DNA of 64,000 nt from NCBI GenBank assembly GCA_941918925.1, contig OW799233.1, forward strand, positions 42,012,473-42,076,472. The letters are read 5' to 3'. Positions 36,564 through 47,050 of the stretch are shown here, piece by piece. The notes below the pieces were generated by a model. It was not told where the DNA came from, did not search any database, and saw only the letters and a list, made by a program, of their open reading frames with translations. Each line of letters opens with the position of its first letter. The first letter of the stretch is position 1. A program made the translations under genes and the position numbers. The stretch comes from Phyto melanocephala (Eukaryota; Arthropoda; Insecta; Diptera; Rhinophoridae).

Positions 36564-36977
36564 ATGGTGGTTCCATTGACGTGGCCAAAAATTAATTTCT
36601 GTGAAAAAAATCAATTCGGGTTTTGGTCATGTATAGCGTTAAATAAATTATTTAGTTATTTTTTTGAAAACAGCTTAGATTGTATGAATGGTTTAGACCT
36701 TCTTTTTCTATATTTATTTCTAATAACGTTTATAGGATTCTTTGTTGCAGTAGTAATTTCAATGATTGAACAAAATCAACCGGTAAGCATGGAAATTCTT
36801 ATACATATGAAGTTTACAGTACGTATAGAATACATATTTTTTTATTTAAAGGTCTTCAATACTTTATTGACTTTTTTCAAATATGCGAGGAAAATATTCA
36901 AAATACATATGTATCTTAGAATAAACTCACAAATGAATCGGTTAATTGCAAAGAGTAATCAACATATCTTAATATAA
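36564..36977 (+). CDS. Small single-pass membrane protein, two exons, unknown family (114 aa)
   Basis: The start codon is ATG at 36564 (AAAGTAATGG). Exon 1 is 36564-36782, ending in a good donor CCG|GTAAGC. Exon 2 is 36852-36977 after TTTATTTAAAG. The 69-nt intron is a multiple of three and has no stop, so the unspliced frame also reads through (137 aa). AATAAA lies at 36983, six bases after the stop. The protein has a short N-terminal part with Trp and Cys, one hydrophobic helix at about residues 44-67 (LLFLYLFLITFIGFFVAVVI) and a basic tail. No family is recognised. Gene structure and signals favour a real gene, but only AT-rich codons support it, so chance cannot be excluded. Confidence 0.5.
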   Translation: MVVPLTWPKINFCEKNQFGFWSCIALNKLFSYFFENSLDCMNGLDLLFLYLFLITFIGFFVAVVISMIEQNQPVSMEILIHMKFTVRIEYIFFYLKVFNTLLTFFKYARKIFKIHMYLRINSQMNRLIAKSNQHILI

Positions 36978-37299
36978 AGTAAAATAAAAAATTGTGATTT
37001 TTACAAGCTTAATAACTAAATTGTTAATTTCTTAAAAAAGTAATTAATGGCGTGGTTTTAAAATTTCAGAGATTAAAAAAAATTGTATGTGATCAAGCAA
37101 TATTTTGCTAAAATATTAAAACAACTTAAAATACTATTTTTGCTGTGTCGAAAATTTAACAATTATATTATAGTGCAATCAGGTGCATCCTTAACTATAT
37201 GCTTTAAGGCAGGGAGCACGTAATTACATAATATCAGCTGATCATTTTAAACCACCTAAATAAGTATACCCCGTGTATATCTATTATTTTATATATTAA
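36978..37299. other. AT-rich sequence, 3' flank of the small gene
   Basis: Contains the AATAAA at 36983-36988 and otherwise no recognisable element. Confidence 0.4.
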
Positions 37300-39202
37300 C
37301 TAGCATATAACCCGCTTCTTCGATAGCGCTTACTATTTATTGTATACTCAAGTTCCTTTTTTAATTATTAAATATTTTTGGTTCAATTTATGAAAACTCG
37401 TATCTCTATTTAATATAATTTACTTTGAAAACTAAAAAGTAAAGTAAGTATATATCGGGCATATATTACTTATCTATCTAAAACCAAGATCAATGCTATT
37501 GAGTTTTAAAAATTAAATTAATTCATAAATTCAGAACTTGCAAAAATTACCCAAAAAATAATAAAAGTAAAGTATGAAAACTCCAACCAAGGTCTATTAA
37601 ATAATTTAATAGACCTTGACTCCAACTTGTTTTATTATTACCTACATTCAGAATTCTATGTATGCAAAATATAAAAAAAATGAGAAAAAGTAATTTTTTG
37701 GTCGTCTATTATATTAGGAGTTAGACCTCGAATCAATAAACACTAATTTTAAGAATCTATGTTCACAAACGTAAAAACAAAAAGAGTTCAATATAAATGC
37801 GAAAAGGCATCTTTTGTGTTGCCAATATCATTTTAATTCTTAACTTAAATCAATAATCCTTTATTTCACAAATTTAGCTTCTTAAACGTAGAAAATACAA
37901 AAAGTCCCATAAAAATTCAAAAAAGTACCTTCTTGGTCGTCCATAACACTTTTAGTCGCACCTCGTATCAATAGTCACTAATTTCGAAATTATATCTCTG
38001 CAAACGTTGAAAATAAAAGAAGTACCATAAAAATTCAAAAAAGTACCTTTGTGGTCGCCCATAACATTTTCAGCCTTACCTCGTATCAATAGTCACTAAT
38101 TTCGAAATTCTACCTTCATAAACGTAGAAAATACAAAAAGTACCATAAAAATTCAAAAAAGTACCTTTTTGGTCGACCATAACATTTTCTGTCTCACCAT
38201 GTATGAATATTTACTGATTTAAAAATTCTAGCATCGCTAAAGTCTAAAATACGAAAAGTACCTTTTTGGTCGCCCACAACATTTTTAGTCTCACCTGGAA
38301 TCAAAAGTCCTTGATTGTACAATCCTACCTTCATAAACGTAGAAAATACAAAAAGTACCATAAAAATTTAAAAAAGTACCTTTTTGGTCAACCATAATAT
38401 TATCTGTCTCACCTTGTATCAACGTTTACTAATTTTAAAATTCTAGCTTCGCAAACGTTGAAAATACAAAAAGTACCATATAAATTCAATAAAGTACCTT
38501 TTGGTCGCCCACAATATTTTTAGTCTCACCTGGAATCAATAGTCCTTGATTATACAATCCTACCTTCATAAACGTAGAAAATGCAAAAAGTACTTTAAAA
38601 ATTTAAAAAAGTACCTTTTTGGTCACCCATAACATTTTTAGTCTTACCTGAAATCAATAGTCCTTTGTTTTACAATTCTAGCTTTACAAACGTAAAAATT
38701 ACAAAAAGTACCATAGAAATGCGGAAAGTACATTTTTGGTCCAAATTCCAAGTTTAAAATGTTCAAATATCTATGTAACAAAATATTTTTTAAATAGACA
38801 TGATTTAAAGTCAGTAAATCTACTCTTTTTTGCATACAAGTAATTACGTTCAAACTATTTTCCCAATTTTTTGTGTTTAAATTTTTACTACATTACATAA
38901 GTTTTTATGTCTGGTGAAATCCCAATTTCCTTTTCGTTAGGAATTATATACATTTTCCGGAATTTTTCCCTTTTTGGTACCTTTTTTGTCCCCAAAAAAG
39001 TTTCTAAAATAACAATAATAACTATCAAATTTTGAAGTTTCTTTAAAAAAAAGTACCAAAAAAAAGGGACAATTTTCTTTGTAGAGCTGTACATTGAAAG
39101 AGGAACCGATTGTCAAAATTTCATGTCTCTAACTCTTTGCGATCGGGCTGTGCGATGATGAATCAGTTAGTTAGTCACGTTACACTTTCTTATATATTAG
39201 GT
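37300..39202 (-). mobile_element. Helitron-like element with internal minisatellite
   Basis: The left edge AACTAGCATATAACCCGCTT is the reverse of a Helitron 3' end (hairpin-like GC block, then CTAG|T). The right edge is the reverse of a 5' end reading CCTAATATATAAGAAAGTGT, then AACGTGACTAACTAACTG. A 31-bp palindrome CAAGGTCTATTAAAT... lies at 37588-37618. It is a different family from the 28323/52765 Helitrons. Confidence 0.65.
37560..38740. repeat. Minisatellite, about 118-bp unit, roughly nine to ten copies
   Basis: Units contain AAAATACAAAAAGTACCATA, AAAAGTACCTTTTTGGTCGC and CACCTCGTATCAATAGTCAC; spacing is about 115-120 bases and divergence is moderate. It forms the body of the Helitron-like element. 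Confidence 0.8.
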
Positions 39203-39504
39203 AGGCAAGTCGGCAATCGATTTTAAAAATAATCCATTTGAAAGCAATATTTCTGCAAATGGACTTACTTGTTTTTATTACATGTTACAAATGAGAATAA
39301 TAATTAATTCTAAAATTAAGATTTTTATTTTCTACGAAAACTTTTGGCACTGCTCTGAAATTTTATACAAATTTCCCAGAACCCAGGAAATCAATACATA
39401 CTGTCAACATAAATATTTCCCACAAAAAAATATTGCATACACTTTTGCATTTCATTTTTTATTAAGAATTTTACAAGGCGAATCAATCCACCTTGATTTT
39501 GTAA
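39203..39504. other. Intergenic, with a MITE-end scrap
   Basis: AAGGCGAATCAATCCACCTTGAT at about 39475 is also found at 47452. The phrase is itself almost a short inverted pair and marks the edge of a MITE family. Confidence 0.4.
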
Positions 39505-39689
39505 AAGGCGAATTCAATAAGGTGAACTTATTAGATCAGCTGATCATCAGCTGTTAGCTACTTCTATGGACCACTTGTCAAATTTTTGACATATCGTTTT
39601 GTTTTACACTAACAAAATACATTTGTTAGTAACTACAAAATTACTTTGTAGTTATTTTAGCGACGAGTTCACCTTATTGAATTCGCCTT
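39505..39689. mobile_element. MITE with AAGGCGAATTC ends
   Basis: AAGGCGAATTCAATAAGGTG, then AACT, is inverted at the right end. GATTTTGTA flanks both sides, a likely 9-bp target duplication. The interior holds a CAGCTGATCATCAGCTG palindrome and AACAAAATACATTTGTTAGT. It is related to the cluster at 49245-50480. Confidence 0.75.
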
Positions 39690-40349
39690 GATTTTGTACT
39701 TATAAAAAAAATAATGTTGCAGAAGGGTGTCCTAGGTATCTTATTGTCAAAATCATAAAATCCCAAAAAATTTAAAATTATTGAAAAGGTTTGTATTCTT
39801 TATTGTAAAATTTGTAAAATATTGCATATTAATTTATTGAGTTTTGTATTATTTTATATATTTAAAACTTTAGTTAATCTAAATTGTGTTGTTTTCATAT
39901 TTTTGGTTAATAAAAAACATGTTTTACTGTAATTAAAATGAGTATTTCGAATTTGCTGTTTTTTTTGGCGTTTTTTTTTATTAAAGTGGCATATTGCACC
40001 CCTGTCATATATGTATTTCTAACTTTGTCTAATCTTGTCATTAGACTTAAATAATTTTAAATTGTTTTTATCACTTTTTTTATTTATATCTGTTAAAAAT
40101 TATTATTATTATTATTATTAATATTTTATATATTTATAATTTGCACTAATTTTTTACTTATCATTTTTATGCATGATCAACTATTTGTAAAACCTATTAT
40201 TTTTGTTTTAGTGATATCTTAAAGTGTTAATTTAATTATTGCACACTTAAAGAGTAATTATAAATAATAGAAATTAAAATCTACCTGAAATAATAAGACC
40301 TAGTCTCCTTTTATTTATTTTTACCTCAAAAATTATGTTTCCTTTTACG
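39690..40349. other. AT-rich sequence without a visible gene
   Basis: Contains a short TTA repeat near 40102. Nothing else is supported. Confidence 0.45.
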
Positions 40350-40560
40350 GTATTCACAAGGTGTTATAAATTCAAATGTTCTAAAATAATAACATAAAAA
40401 ACGCCCTTCATAACTAAGTTTATATCAAATCAACGATTGGAGAACATTTTTGATAACAGATTTCTTAAACGGATATCGGAGGGGCGACTTACAAATATCA
40501 CAGACGGCTCGGCTTAACAGATTTTTAGGCGATCGCCGCAGGTATTCGAATATTTATGAC
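40350..40560. mobile_element. Second copy of the ACGGCTCGGCTT MITE, one end lost
   Basis: It shares GGTATTCACAAG, TTCAAATGTTCTAAAATAAT and CAAATATCACAGACGGCTCG with 17456-17698 in the same order. Located 220 bp upstream of the proteasome gene start, so it could form part of its 5' flank. Confidence 0.6.
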
Positions 40561-40781
40561 AACAGCATAACCTTACCAACACAGTAGTATTTTTTAGGAC
40601 AATTTTTACCCTGGTATAGTCCCCTTTAAATATGCATACAATAGTCTGGCAACACTCTATACCCTTTGACAATTTGAAGTTTGCTGTGTCATTTTTTTAG
40701 TTTACCTGGTAAAAAAAGTATTTCATACGCGTTGCATTTTAATTAAAAAAAGTTTTGTATTTATTATAAACAAATCTTAAA

Positions 40782-41829
40782 ATGGCATCTGAGCGTTATA
40801 GTTTTTCACTAACAACCTTTAGGTATGTAACTACAATTGTAATTAAACATTTGCCGCTACAGAATAACCAAAACATAACCTATATAATGACTGCACAATT
40901 TATATAAAAATGTATTAAACTTTTACAAATATATTATTAAAATTACCCACAGTCCATCGGGAAAGCTAGTTCAATTGGAATATGCTTTAGCTGCTGTATC
41001 GGCTGGGGCACCCTCTGTTGGAATTATGGGTAAGTTGTGGAAAAATGTAAACGCATACATTTTCAAGTACATACATAATAAGATTTAATTACTTTGTTAA
41101 ATTATTTGTAGCATCAAATGGTGTTGTTATTGCCACAGAAAACAAACACAAATCTATCCTTTACGAAGAACACAGTGTTCATCGTGTTGAAATAATATCC
41201 GGTCATATTGGTATGGTATATTCAGGTATGGGCCCTGATTATCGTCTATTAGTTAAGCAAGCTCGAAAGCTTGCACAAAACTATTTTCTTACTTACAAAG
41301 AGCCTATACCAGTGTCTCAATTAGTTCAACGCGTAGCCACATTAATGCAAGAGTATACCCAAAGCGGGTGAGTATTATATTATTAAACTATTATTCTTTC
41401 TATGGCCTTAAATTAATTAATTATTTTTTTGCAATTTTAGTGGCGTAAGACCATTTGGAGTCTCTCTTCTTATCTGCGGTTGGGACAACGATCGTCCTTA
41501 CTTGTTCCAATGTGATCCCTCAGGCGCATACTTTGCTTGGAAGGCTACAGCAATGGGCAAAAATGCTGTTAACGGCAAAACATTCCTGGAGAAACGGTAT
41601 AATATATACGCTAAAGTAAAAAAAAAAAGTAGAATAAAATATTTGTTTCTACAGTTACAGTGAAGATTTGGAATTAGATGATGCCGTTCATACTGCCATT
41701 TTGACGCTTAAAGAAGGTTTTGAAGGTAAAATGACAGCAGACAATATAGAAGTTGGCATTTGCGACAGAAGCGGTTTTAAACGTTTAGATCCTGCCACAG
41801 TTAAAGACTATTTAGTCAATATACCTTAG
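40782..41829 (+). CDS. Prosalpha2: 20S proteasome subunit alpha type-2 (five exons, complete, 234 aa)
   Basis: An alpha-ring subunit of the 20S proteasome core, in cytoplasm and nucleus. Exons: 40782-40822, 40953-41029, 41112-41367, 41441-41596 and 41655-41829. All introns are 58-130 nt with GT..AG ends, and phases chain to 234 residues, exactly the family length. The N-terminus [20 protein letters not shown] is the conserved alpha-subunit signature (FSPSGKL), followed by [18 protein letters not shown]. Later blocks are [50 protein letters not shown] and the C-terminus [15 protein letters not shown] occurs at 41892 and 41975. It is convergent with Aos1, whose stop codon is 341 bp away. Confidence 0.97.
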
Positions 41830-41974
41830 ATTTAAAATAAGACCAAAACACAACTGATTTCAAATGTGGAGTGGGACAGGATTTTTAATAGAATAAAAAC
41901 TTGCAAAATTAAACAAACGAGATATTTAAATAGATTGTTAGCATTTTAAATGTATAAACAATTTCGTTTTTTCA

Positions 41975-41994
41975 AATAAAATACAAATTTTATT
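41975..41994. promoter_or_regulatory. Opposed polyadenylation signals of Prosalpha2 and Aos1
   Basis: AATAAA on the plus strand (41975-41980) and TTTATT (AATAAA on the minus strand, 41989-41994) lie within 20 bases. If both are used, the two convergent transcripts overlap at their 3' ends. An earlier plus-strand AATAAA at 41892 offers Prosalpha2 a non-overlapping alternative. Confidence 0.5.
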
Positions 41995-42170
41995 CTGTAG
42001 TGTTTACATGTATGAATTAAATTATGGTAAGTAAGGTAAACGTACCTGTTCTGTTCCGATTGGAATCGAATTGTTCGCATTTGTTTTTACAAAGCTATTT
42101 ACAACAATTTACTTCCTCTCGGAACACAAAACGAGCACAAAAATTTACATGGTTAAAATTAAGAAACGTT

Positions 42171-43272
42171 TTACATTGTTCCAATTGATTCTATAAATCC
42201 ACAGCAAGTTTCAGGGTCAAAAAGAAATACGTTACAATTTGGAGCCTCCTTTTTAGTGATGACTTTAATTATCTCTTGTGATAACACACCACCCACAACA
42301 GCTGCAGCCGGTGAGATCTGACTAAAAACATAATCAAAGTATTCATTAGTCACAATGGTATCTTTAGTGATTTCGTTTCGTATGTTTTGCAATTCTTTTG
42401 TATCTTCCTCTCGCGATTTATAACAGGGGTCGCGATTATGCGCTTCACGGAATTGCTGTAAAATACGCAATAAAATAAACCCGGGCCCAGTACGTTTCAA
42501 TTTCCTTTGGAATGTTGCACAGTTTATGTCAAACTTGAGTACCTCTTCATAGGCTGGAAAATTTAGTTCCCGTTGCACCGTCGTTGTAACTAGCTCCGTT
42601 TTGGTTTTTTCGTGAGGTTTGGAAATTACTTTATGTTTAACCGTATCCCTTAAATTTAAATCATAAGTTTTAAAATTTCACCAATAATAAATAATTTTTT
42701 TCACTTTTAATTCCTTACTCAACAAATTTATGTTGCTGCAAGTCGGCAAAAGAGAATCCAAAAGTACCCCAAACATCACCAGCGAAAAATTTTATACCTT
42801 TTTCCCGGCAAATATTGTTTATTCGCACCAATTCATCATTGGCTGCTCCTATAACTACTATCACGTCAAAAGCTTCAAAAAAATCCTTCTCCTTCTTTTT
42901 TAATGATTCTGTATCGGCAGATATTTCGACCATAGGGTTAAGAGCTTTTGCCCTTTCAATAGATGCCTCTGCCCGATTATAGCCCAAAGCTGAACGGGGT
43001 ACTAAGAATTGCGAACAGAAATCTTCTTCAGTAACTATTTTGTCATCATTTAATTTTACAGCGTGCACGCCGGACAAAATAATGTTTTTGGTAACTTCCG
43101 CACCAACACCGCATAAACCAGATATTAATACTTTGGCTGTGCGTAGGCGTTTTTGGGATTCCAAACCCCACAATCGAATTTGACGATCATACAGTTCATT
43201 TTCAGTCTCAGTTAGTTCGACTTCTGTGTGACCATTACCATTTGTCGTATTAAATTCCATTTCTTCATCCAT
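42171..43272 (-). CDS. Aos1: SUMO-activating enzyme subunit 1 (Aos1/SAE1; two exons, complete, 343 aa)
   Basis: The non-catalytic half of the heterodimeric SUMO E1, working with Uba2/SAE2 to adenylate SUMO in the nucleus. Exon 1 is 43272-42719 and exon 2 is 42648-42171. The 70-nt intron has GTAAGG and TTTAAG ends, and the phase is consistent. The length agrees with the family (about 340). The N-terminal block ENELYDRQIRLWGLESQKRL is the E1 signature; GLCGVG (residues 52-57) is the nucleotide-binding loop, followed by AEVTKNIILSGV. The C-terminal part has SQISPAAAVVGGVLSQEIIK and FLFDPETCCGFIESIG. As expected for this subunit, there is no catalytic-cysteine domain. No damage is visible. Confidence 0.96.
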
Positions 43273-43516
43273 TATTTTCCTTTTAATTAAAAAAAATTTT
43301 TGCAGAAATTAACCAAAAACTCAAATACGCGTCTATTTACTAGAGTTGTAAAACTTTTGAACAATCGAATACCTAACAGAGACACAAGCCGAGGTAAAAT
43401 TTTCGGCGGTGGCGGCTATAAAAATATGAGAACGGCGGCTCAGGAAATCAAAGTGAACAAGGCATATCGTGCTTTTGTGATAAGTTGCCTTATATATTTT
43501 TTTCTATAATTATTTT
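43273..43516. other. 5' flank of Aos1
   Basis: Short upstream region. A GC-richer piece (GGTAAAATTTTCGGCGGTGG) near 43390-43420 may be promoter or untranslated leader. The minus- and plus-strand frames here do not look coding. Confidence 0.3.
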
Positions 43517-44183
43517 TATACCTTTCACGTGTACACAAGGGTATATATAGCTTTCTCATTCTGTTTGTATTTTCTACAATTTTCCTTTCCGACCCCATAA
43601 AGTATAAATTTTCTGAGGAGTCCATTAAGCCATGTCCGTCTGTTCGCGCGTTGGTTGAAACTTTAAGAATCAACCACATTTTTCTTAGACCTGTGTATGT
43701 ATCAATCTATTGGAAATATACGGGAATAAATCGCTGTTGGAATTCTTTCTGAGATATAGCAAATAAACACGACTGCCTCTGTTTTTTCCCATATTTTTAC
43801 GACCAAAACTAAAATTGTTCAGCCATAGAATAATGTATAGGTTCCTTTGCTATTATTTGTAGATATAATATGCCTGTAGAGATATTCGTGAAAAGTTCTG
43901 GATAAAGCGGGCTCTAATCGGTAAAGTTATAGTAAAAAAAAATTTTTATATATATATTCCAAAAATTTAAAAACTAAAATTAATTTTTTTCAGCTTCTAG
44001 ACAACCGAAAAAGTCAATATTGGTATCATCTAAAAGGACTTGACTAGCGCAATGTAAGCACAATAAACAAATTAAAATTCATGTTGTCCGCCACTACAAA
44101 ATGGCGGACAATAAATTTATATATGGGCCAAATCTGGTATTTTAAAATGTAACATCTTGAACCCCGTCGGCAGAGCAACTGTT
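43517..44183 (+). mobile_element. DINE-1-like fragment, long subfamily
   Basis: It starts TTATACCTTTCACGTGTACA, then AAGGGTATATATAGC. It follows the copy at 23779 through AATGGCGGACAATAAATTTA and ends abruptly near TAACATCTTGAACCCC; the hairpin end is missing. Confidence 0.75.
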
Positions 44184-44597
44184 AAAAAAAAATTGCTCAT
44201 GTTCTTTGATATGGAGAAAACGTATAAAGAGTATTTTGTTAAATTTGTATGTGTCGTCTCATTATTTCATATTCAAAATGCCTTTTTATATCAGACATCG
44301 TTATTCGAACAAATTTTCTGACAACGCAGTTTGAACGAGAACAAAATATCGACAACAGCAGTCCACACCAGTGGTGCGATTTAGTAATTTTAACGATCCA
44401 ACAATCGTTAAATTTTTCGCCACTTGTTATTGTTTGCACTATCGATTTTGCGATTCAGTAAATACTTTTAAAGGATACTCGGCAACTTTAACATTAAAGT
44501 GGCATCTTTATCGTAAATTCACCTCTAACATCCCTCATAGATGTAGTCGCGCCGTAGCCGAGACTTAAACAAGTGGTATTTGAGTCGAGTATAAAAT
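44184..44597. other. Unassigned sequence, moderate GC
   Basis: Several overlapping frames are open on both strands (for example 44249-44461 and 44371-44568), but none shows a family motif. TATCGATTTTGCGATTCAG at about 44441 contains a DRE-like TATCGAT core. It could be part of an LTR or a promoter-like fragment between two repeats. Confidence 0.25.
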
Positions 44598-45677
44598 AAA
44601 CAAGTAAGAACACTATATTCGGCTGTGCCGAATCTTTTATACCCACCACCAATTTTGTGTACATTTAAAGCACAATATTTATTATTTTGTTAATCATTAT
44701 GGAATAATCTCTTTATAATAAAATATGTATCACTTTCTTTGTAGAGGGTGGTTAAATTTTAAGGGCCCATGTTGAAGGTCAACTACACCTAGTCTTTAAA
44801 TTAGTTTTCTGTATTTCATTTGACATTTCTCAATCTCAAACTTACTCAATTTGATCCGTAGAAAGATACGAAAATAAGCAGCGCTTTAATGTTATTCAGG
44901 TTTTTATAAAAATGGGCGTTCAAATCAAAATGCATTTTGTGCACTTCGTTATTTTTTTGTCAACATAATCGTTCAAATTCGTCCACAATCGGGAGAATTG
45001 TAAAAAATATTTAAATTTCTGCAAAACAGGTCTGTATAAAATGTGAGAACACCTCTGAATGCCTTTTTAGTTCGTTGAGTGGAAACCATTGCTGTTTTTT
45101 GCGATAGTGTGGCAAAAGAGCAGTCAACCTCGCCTCATCATCATGCCCAACAATTGAGCATCAACATTGTCATTGAAAATTTGGACCATCAGATAGAGGA
45201 ATGGCGCCAAGGATGAGGGGGCCGTTTGGCCGATATTTTGTTAAATATATAATTGAAGCATACAAATATTATCATTATAAAAAGAAATGATAATAATTTC
45301 TTAAATAATTTGTGTTTTATTTAAAATCAACATCGGCCCTTAAAATTTAATCACCCTTAATAATTTTGATATGATAGTAAAATGTTTTCGTAAATTTAGT
45401 CTTTGAGTAAAAGTGGGCGTTAAAGTAGGAGTGTCAATAAAGTTTCTGCTAATAAATACAACTTAGATATTTCAATATAGTCCTTTATTTTCCCAAAAAC
45501 TTTGTCAATAGAGAAATTACATGAATTTAAGATAAACCGTTATATGGGAGGTAGGCGTTAAAGTGGGCGTGCCACCTAAATTTTTTGGCACAACAATTAC
45601 ATTGATTAGAAGGATATATGTAGCAAATTTCATCATCATATCTCTTAGTTTGTCGGTTTTATGAGCTTTTAAATCGA
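44598..45677 (-). mobile_element. Composite Helentron-like element, copy 3, reversed and truncated
   Basis: It begins ACAAGTAAGAACACTATATT, hairpin TTCGGCTGTGCCGAA, then TTTTATACCCACCACC. It runs through the embedded MITE (44744-45358) and body units and stops at about 45677 inside AAGCTCATAAAACCGACAAA (reversed), where it abuts a coding-like fragment. Confidence 0.8.
44744..45358. mobile_element. TA-flanked MITE inside the composite element, copy 3
   Basis: AGGGTGGTTAAATTTTAAGG on the left (TA at 44742-44743) and AAAATTTAATCACCCTT on the right, where the TA is blurred (AATAA). The flanking host sequence (CACTTTCTTTGTA) matches copy 1, so the site is the same. Confidence 0.75.
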
Positions 45678-45678
45678 A

Positions 45679-45788
45679 CAAAATTCTTCACAACTTAGAT
45701 CATCTAAAGTTGTAAAGTGTTCGTCAACGTGGAGAAGACGTAGTTCTCTTAACTCGTCTTCTAAGTTTTGAACATCATTCTCATCAAC
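45679..45788 (-). pseudogene. Coding-like fragment cut by the composite element
   Basis: Reading the minus strand after the acceptor-like TTTATTCAG (exon start 45788) gives DENDVQNLEDELRELRLLHV, then DEHFTTLDDLSCEEF. This is an acidic, amphipathic, clearly protein-like stretch of about 35 residues. It ends in a stop exactly where the composite repeat begins. It may be the stump of a host exon or of a transposon gene; the family is not recognised. Confidence 0.4.
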
Positions 45789-46842
45789 TGAATAAATTTG
45801 AAAAGTTTTGTATTAAATCTGTTAAAGAAGCTACTTTTCTATTAATTATTTTTAAAGGGTCAATACAAAATAATAAAAAAAAGTTCTTTAAAATAATTAT
45901 GGTTAAAATAAAATCGTTTCAGTATTTGTTTACTCAACTTAATGTAAAATGAAGTACAATTTTCAACAATTTTTTTTCATTTTCTCCAAGTATAAGATTG
46001 TAAATTTTTTTGTTTTACAAACACGCCCAAATAAATATCTTCGTTTTGTAAACAAACAATTCAAAAATCAAGTTCATTAATTAAATTAATGTTAACGTAA
46101 TTTGGTTTTATAAAATTATCTAAAATTTTATGATAGACATTGCATTTCATTATAAATTCTTTGTATTTGAGAGGATGTGGTTTCAAAAATTATGTTCACT
46201 TTGTTTATTATGTTGAGAATATACTTTAAAAACACAGATAGAGTTCCACCTGTTTTTAATAGACCTGTGACAAGCTGATATAAAACTTTATTGTTTTAAA
46301 AATTGATTGTTAATAAGAATTGTAGAAAAATTATGTTTCGAATCTACAACTTAAAACAAAAAAAAATTAAATTTCTAAAATTAAAAATCATTATATTGGG
46401 GGAAAAAATCAATAATCATATTTTAGCAAATAAGATCCTTAAAAATATGACAAAATCATGATTATGGCAACGCTGGGCGCAAATGGCAATTTGTAAGAAA
46501 ATAAAAGCTAAACAAAACAGAAAAATCGCCAAAGGAATCGTCGTGTGTGAACATAAAAGCAAGTTCAAAGAAAATATGGAAAAAGTTCGGTAATGAAAAT
46601 CGTCGTGTGTGACCTTCGACTACCGAAATAAAATTTTTCTTATGTCGACTGAAGCTGATCAAAGCGGCGTCGGAATGAACATTACATAAGAGCCGGCGGC
46701 GTGCCGTCGTCTTTAAGCCGATCGACTTGTATACCTGGTAATCAACTCTAAAAGCAACTAAAAATGTTTTTTATTTACATAAGAAAACTTAAAAAACAAG
46801 AATATGTAACGGTCTGTTTTCCGCATAAGGATTATCTAAAAG
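45789..46842. other. AT-rich sequence with a small repeated phrase
   Basis: ATCGTCGTGTGTGA occurs twice (46538 and 46598), and GCAAGTTCAAAGAAAA near 46560 is shared with the MITE at 48285-48966. The stretch therefore probably holds a decayed relative of that MITE. No gene is seen. Confidence 0.35.
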
Positions 46843-46970
46843 TATTAATATTATAATTTATAAATAGAAAATAATTAATACCAAATCTTTTCCAGAGCCT
46901 CCTCCAGTAACTATCAATTGATCTATACCTTTGTATTGGAAGCTGGAAAAATCTGCATGTGGTCAATTGG
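46843..46970 (-). pseudogene. Coding-like patch of unknown origin
   Basis: The minus strand reads ADFSSFQYKGIDRLIVTGGG, then SGKDL, and runs into a donor-like GTATTA near 46882. A possible next block NPYAENRPLHIL follows an acceptor-like CTTTTAG at about 46843. The phases of the two blocks do not join cleanly, so this is more likely a decayed exon pair than a live gene. The family is not recognised. Confidence 0.3.
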
Positions 46971-47050
46971 TAGTCCGAGTAACTGCACCTTTGTACAGTT
47001 ATCCGACGCCACGCAATTAACCAATGCGGAAGTGAGACGTAGAACTCTCG

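Noticed and set aside
43440..44568. Several frames near the Aos1 5' flank (43440-43679, 44239-44568)
   Set aside because: The first is DINE-like repeat sequence; the others overlap each other on both strands without motifs, splice structure or polyA signals.
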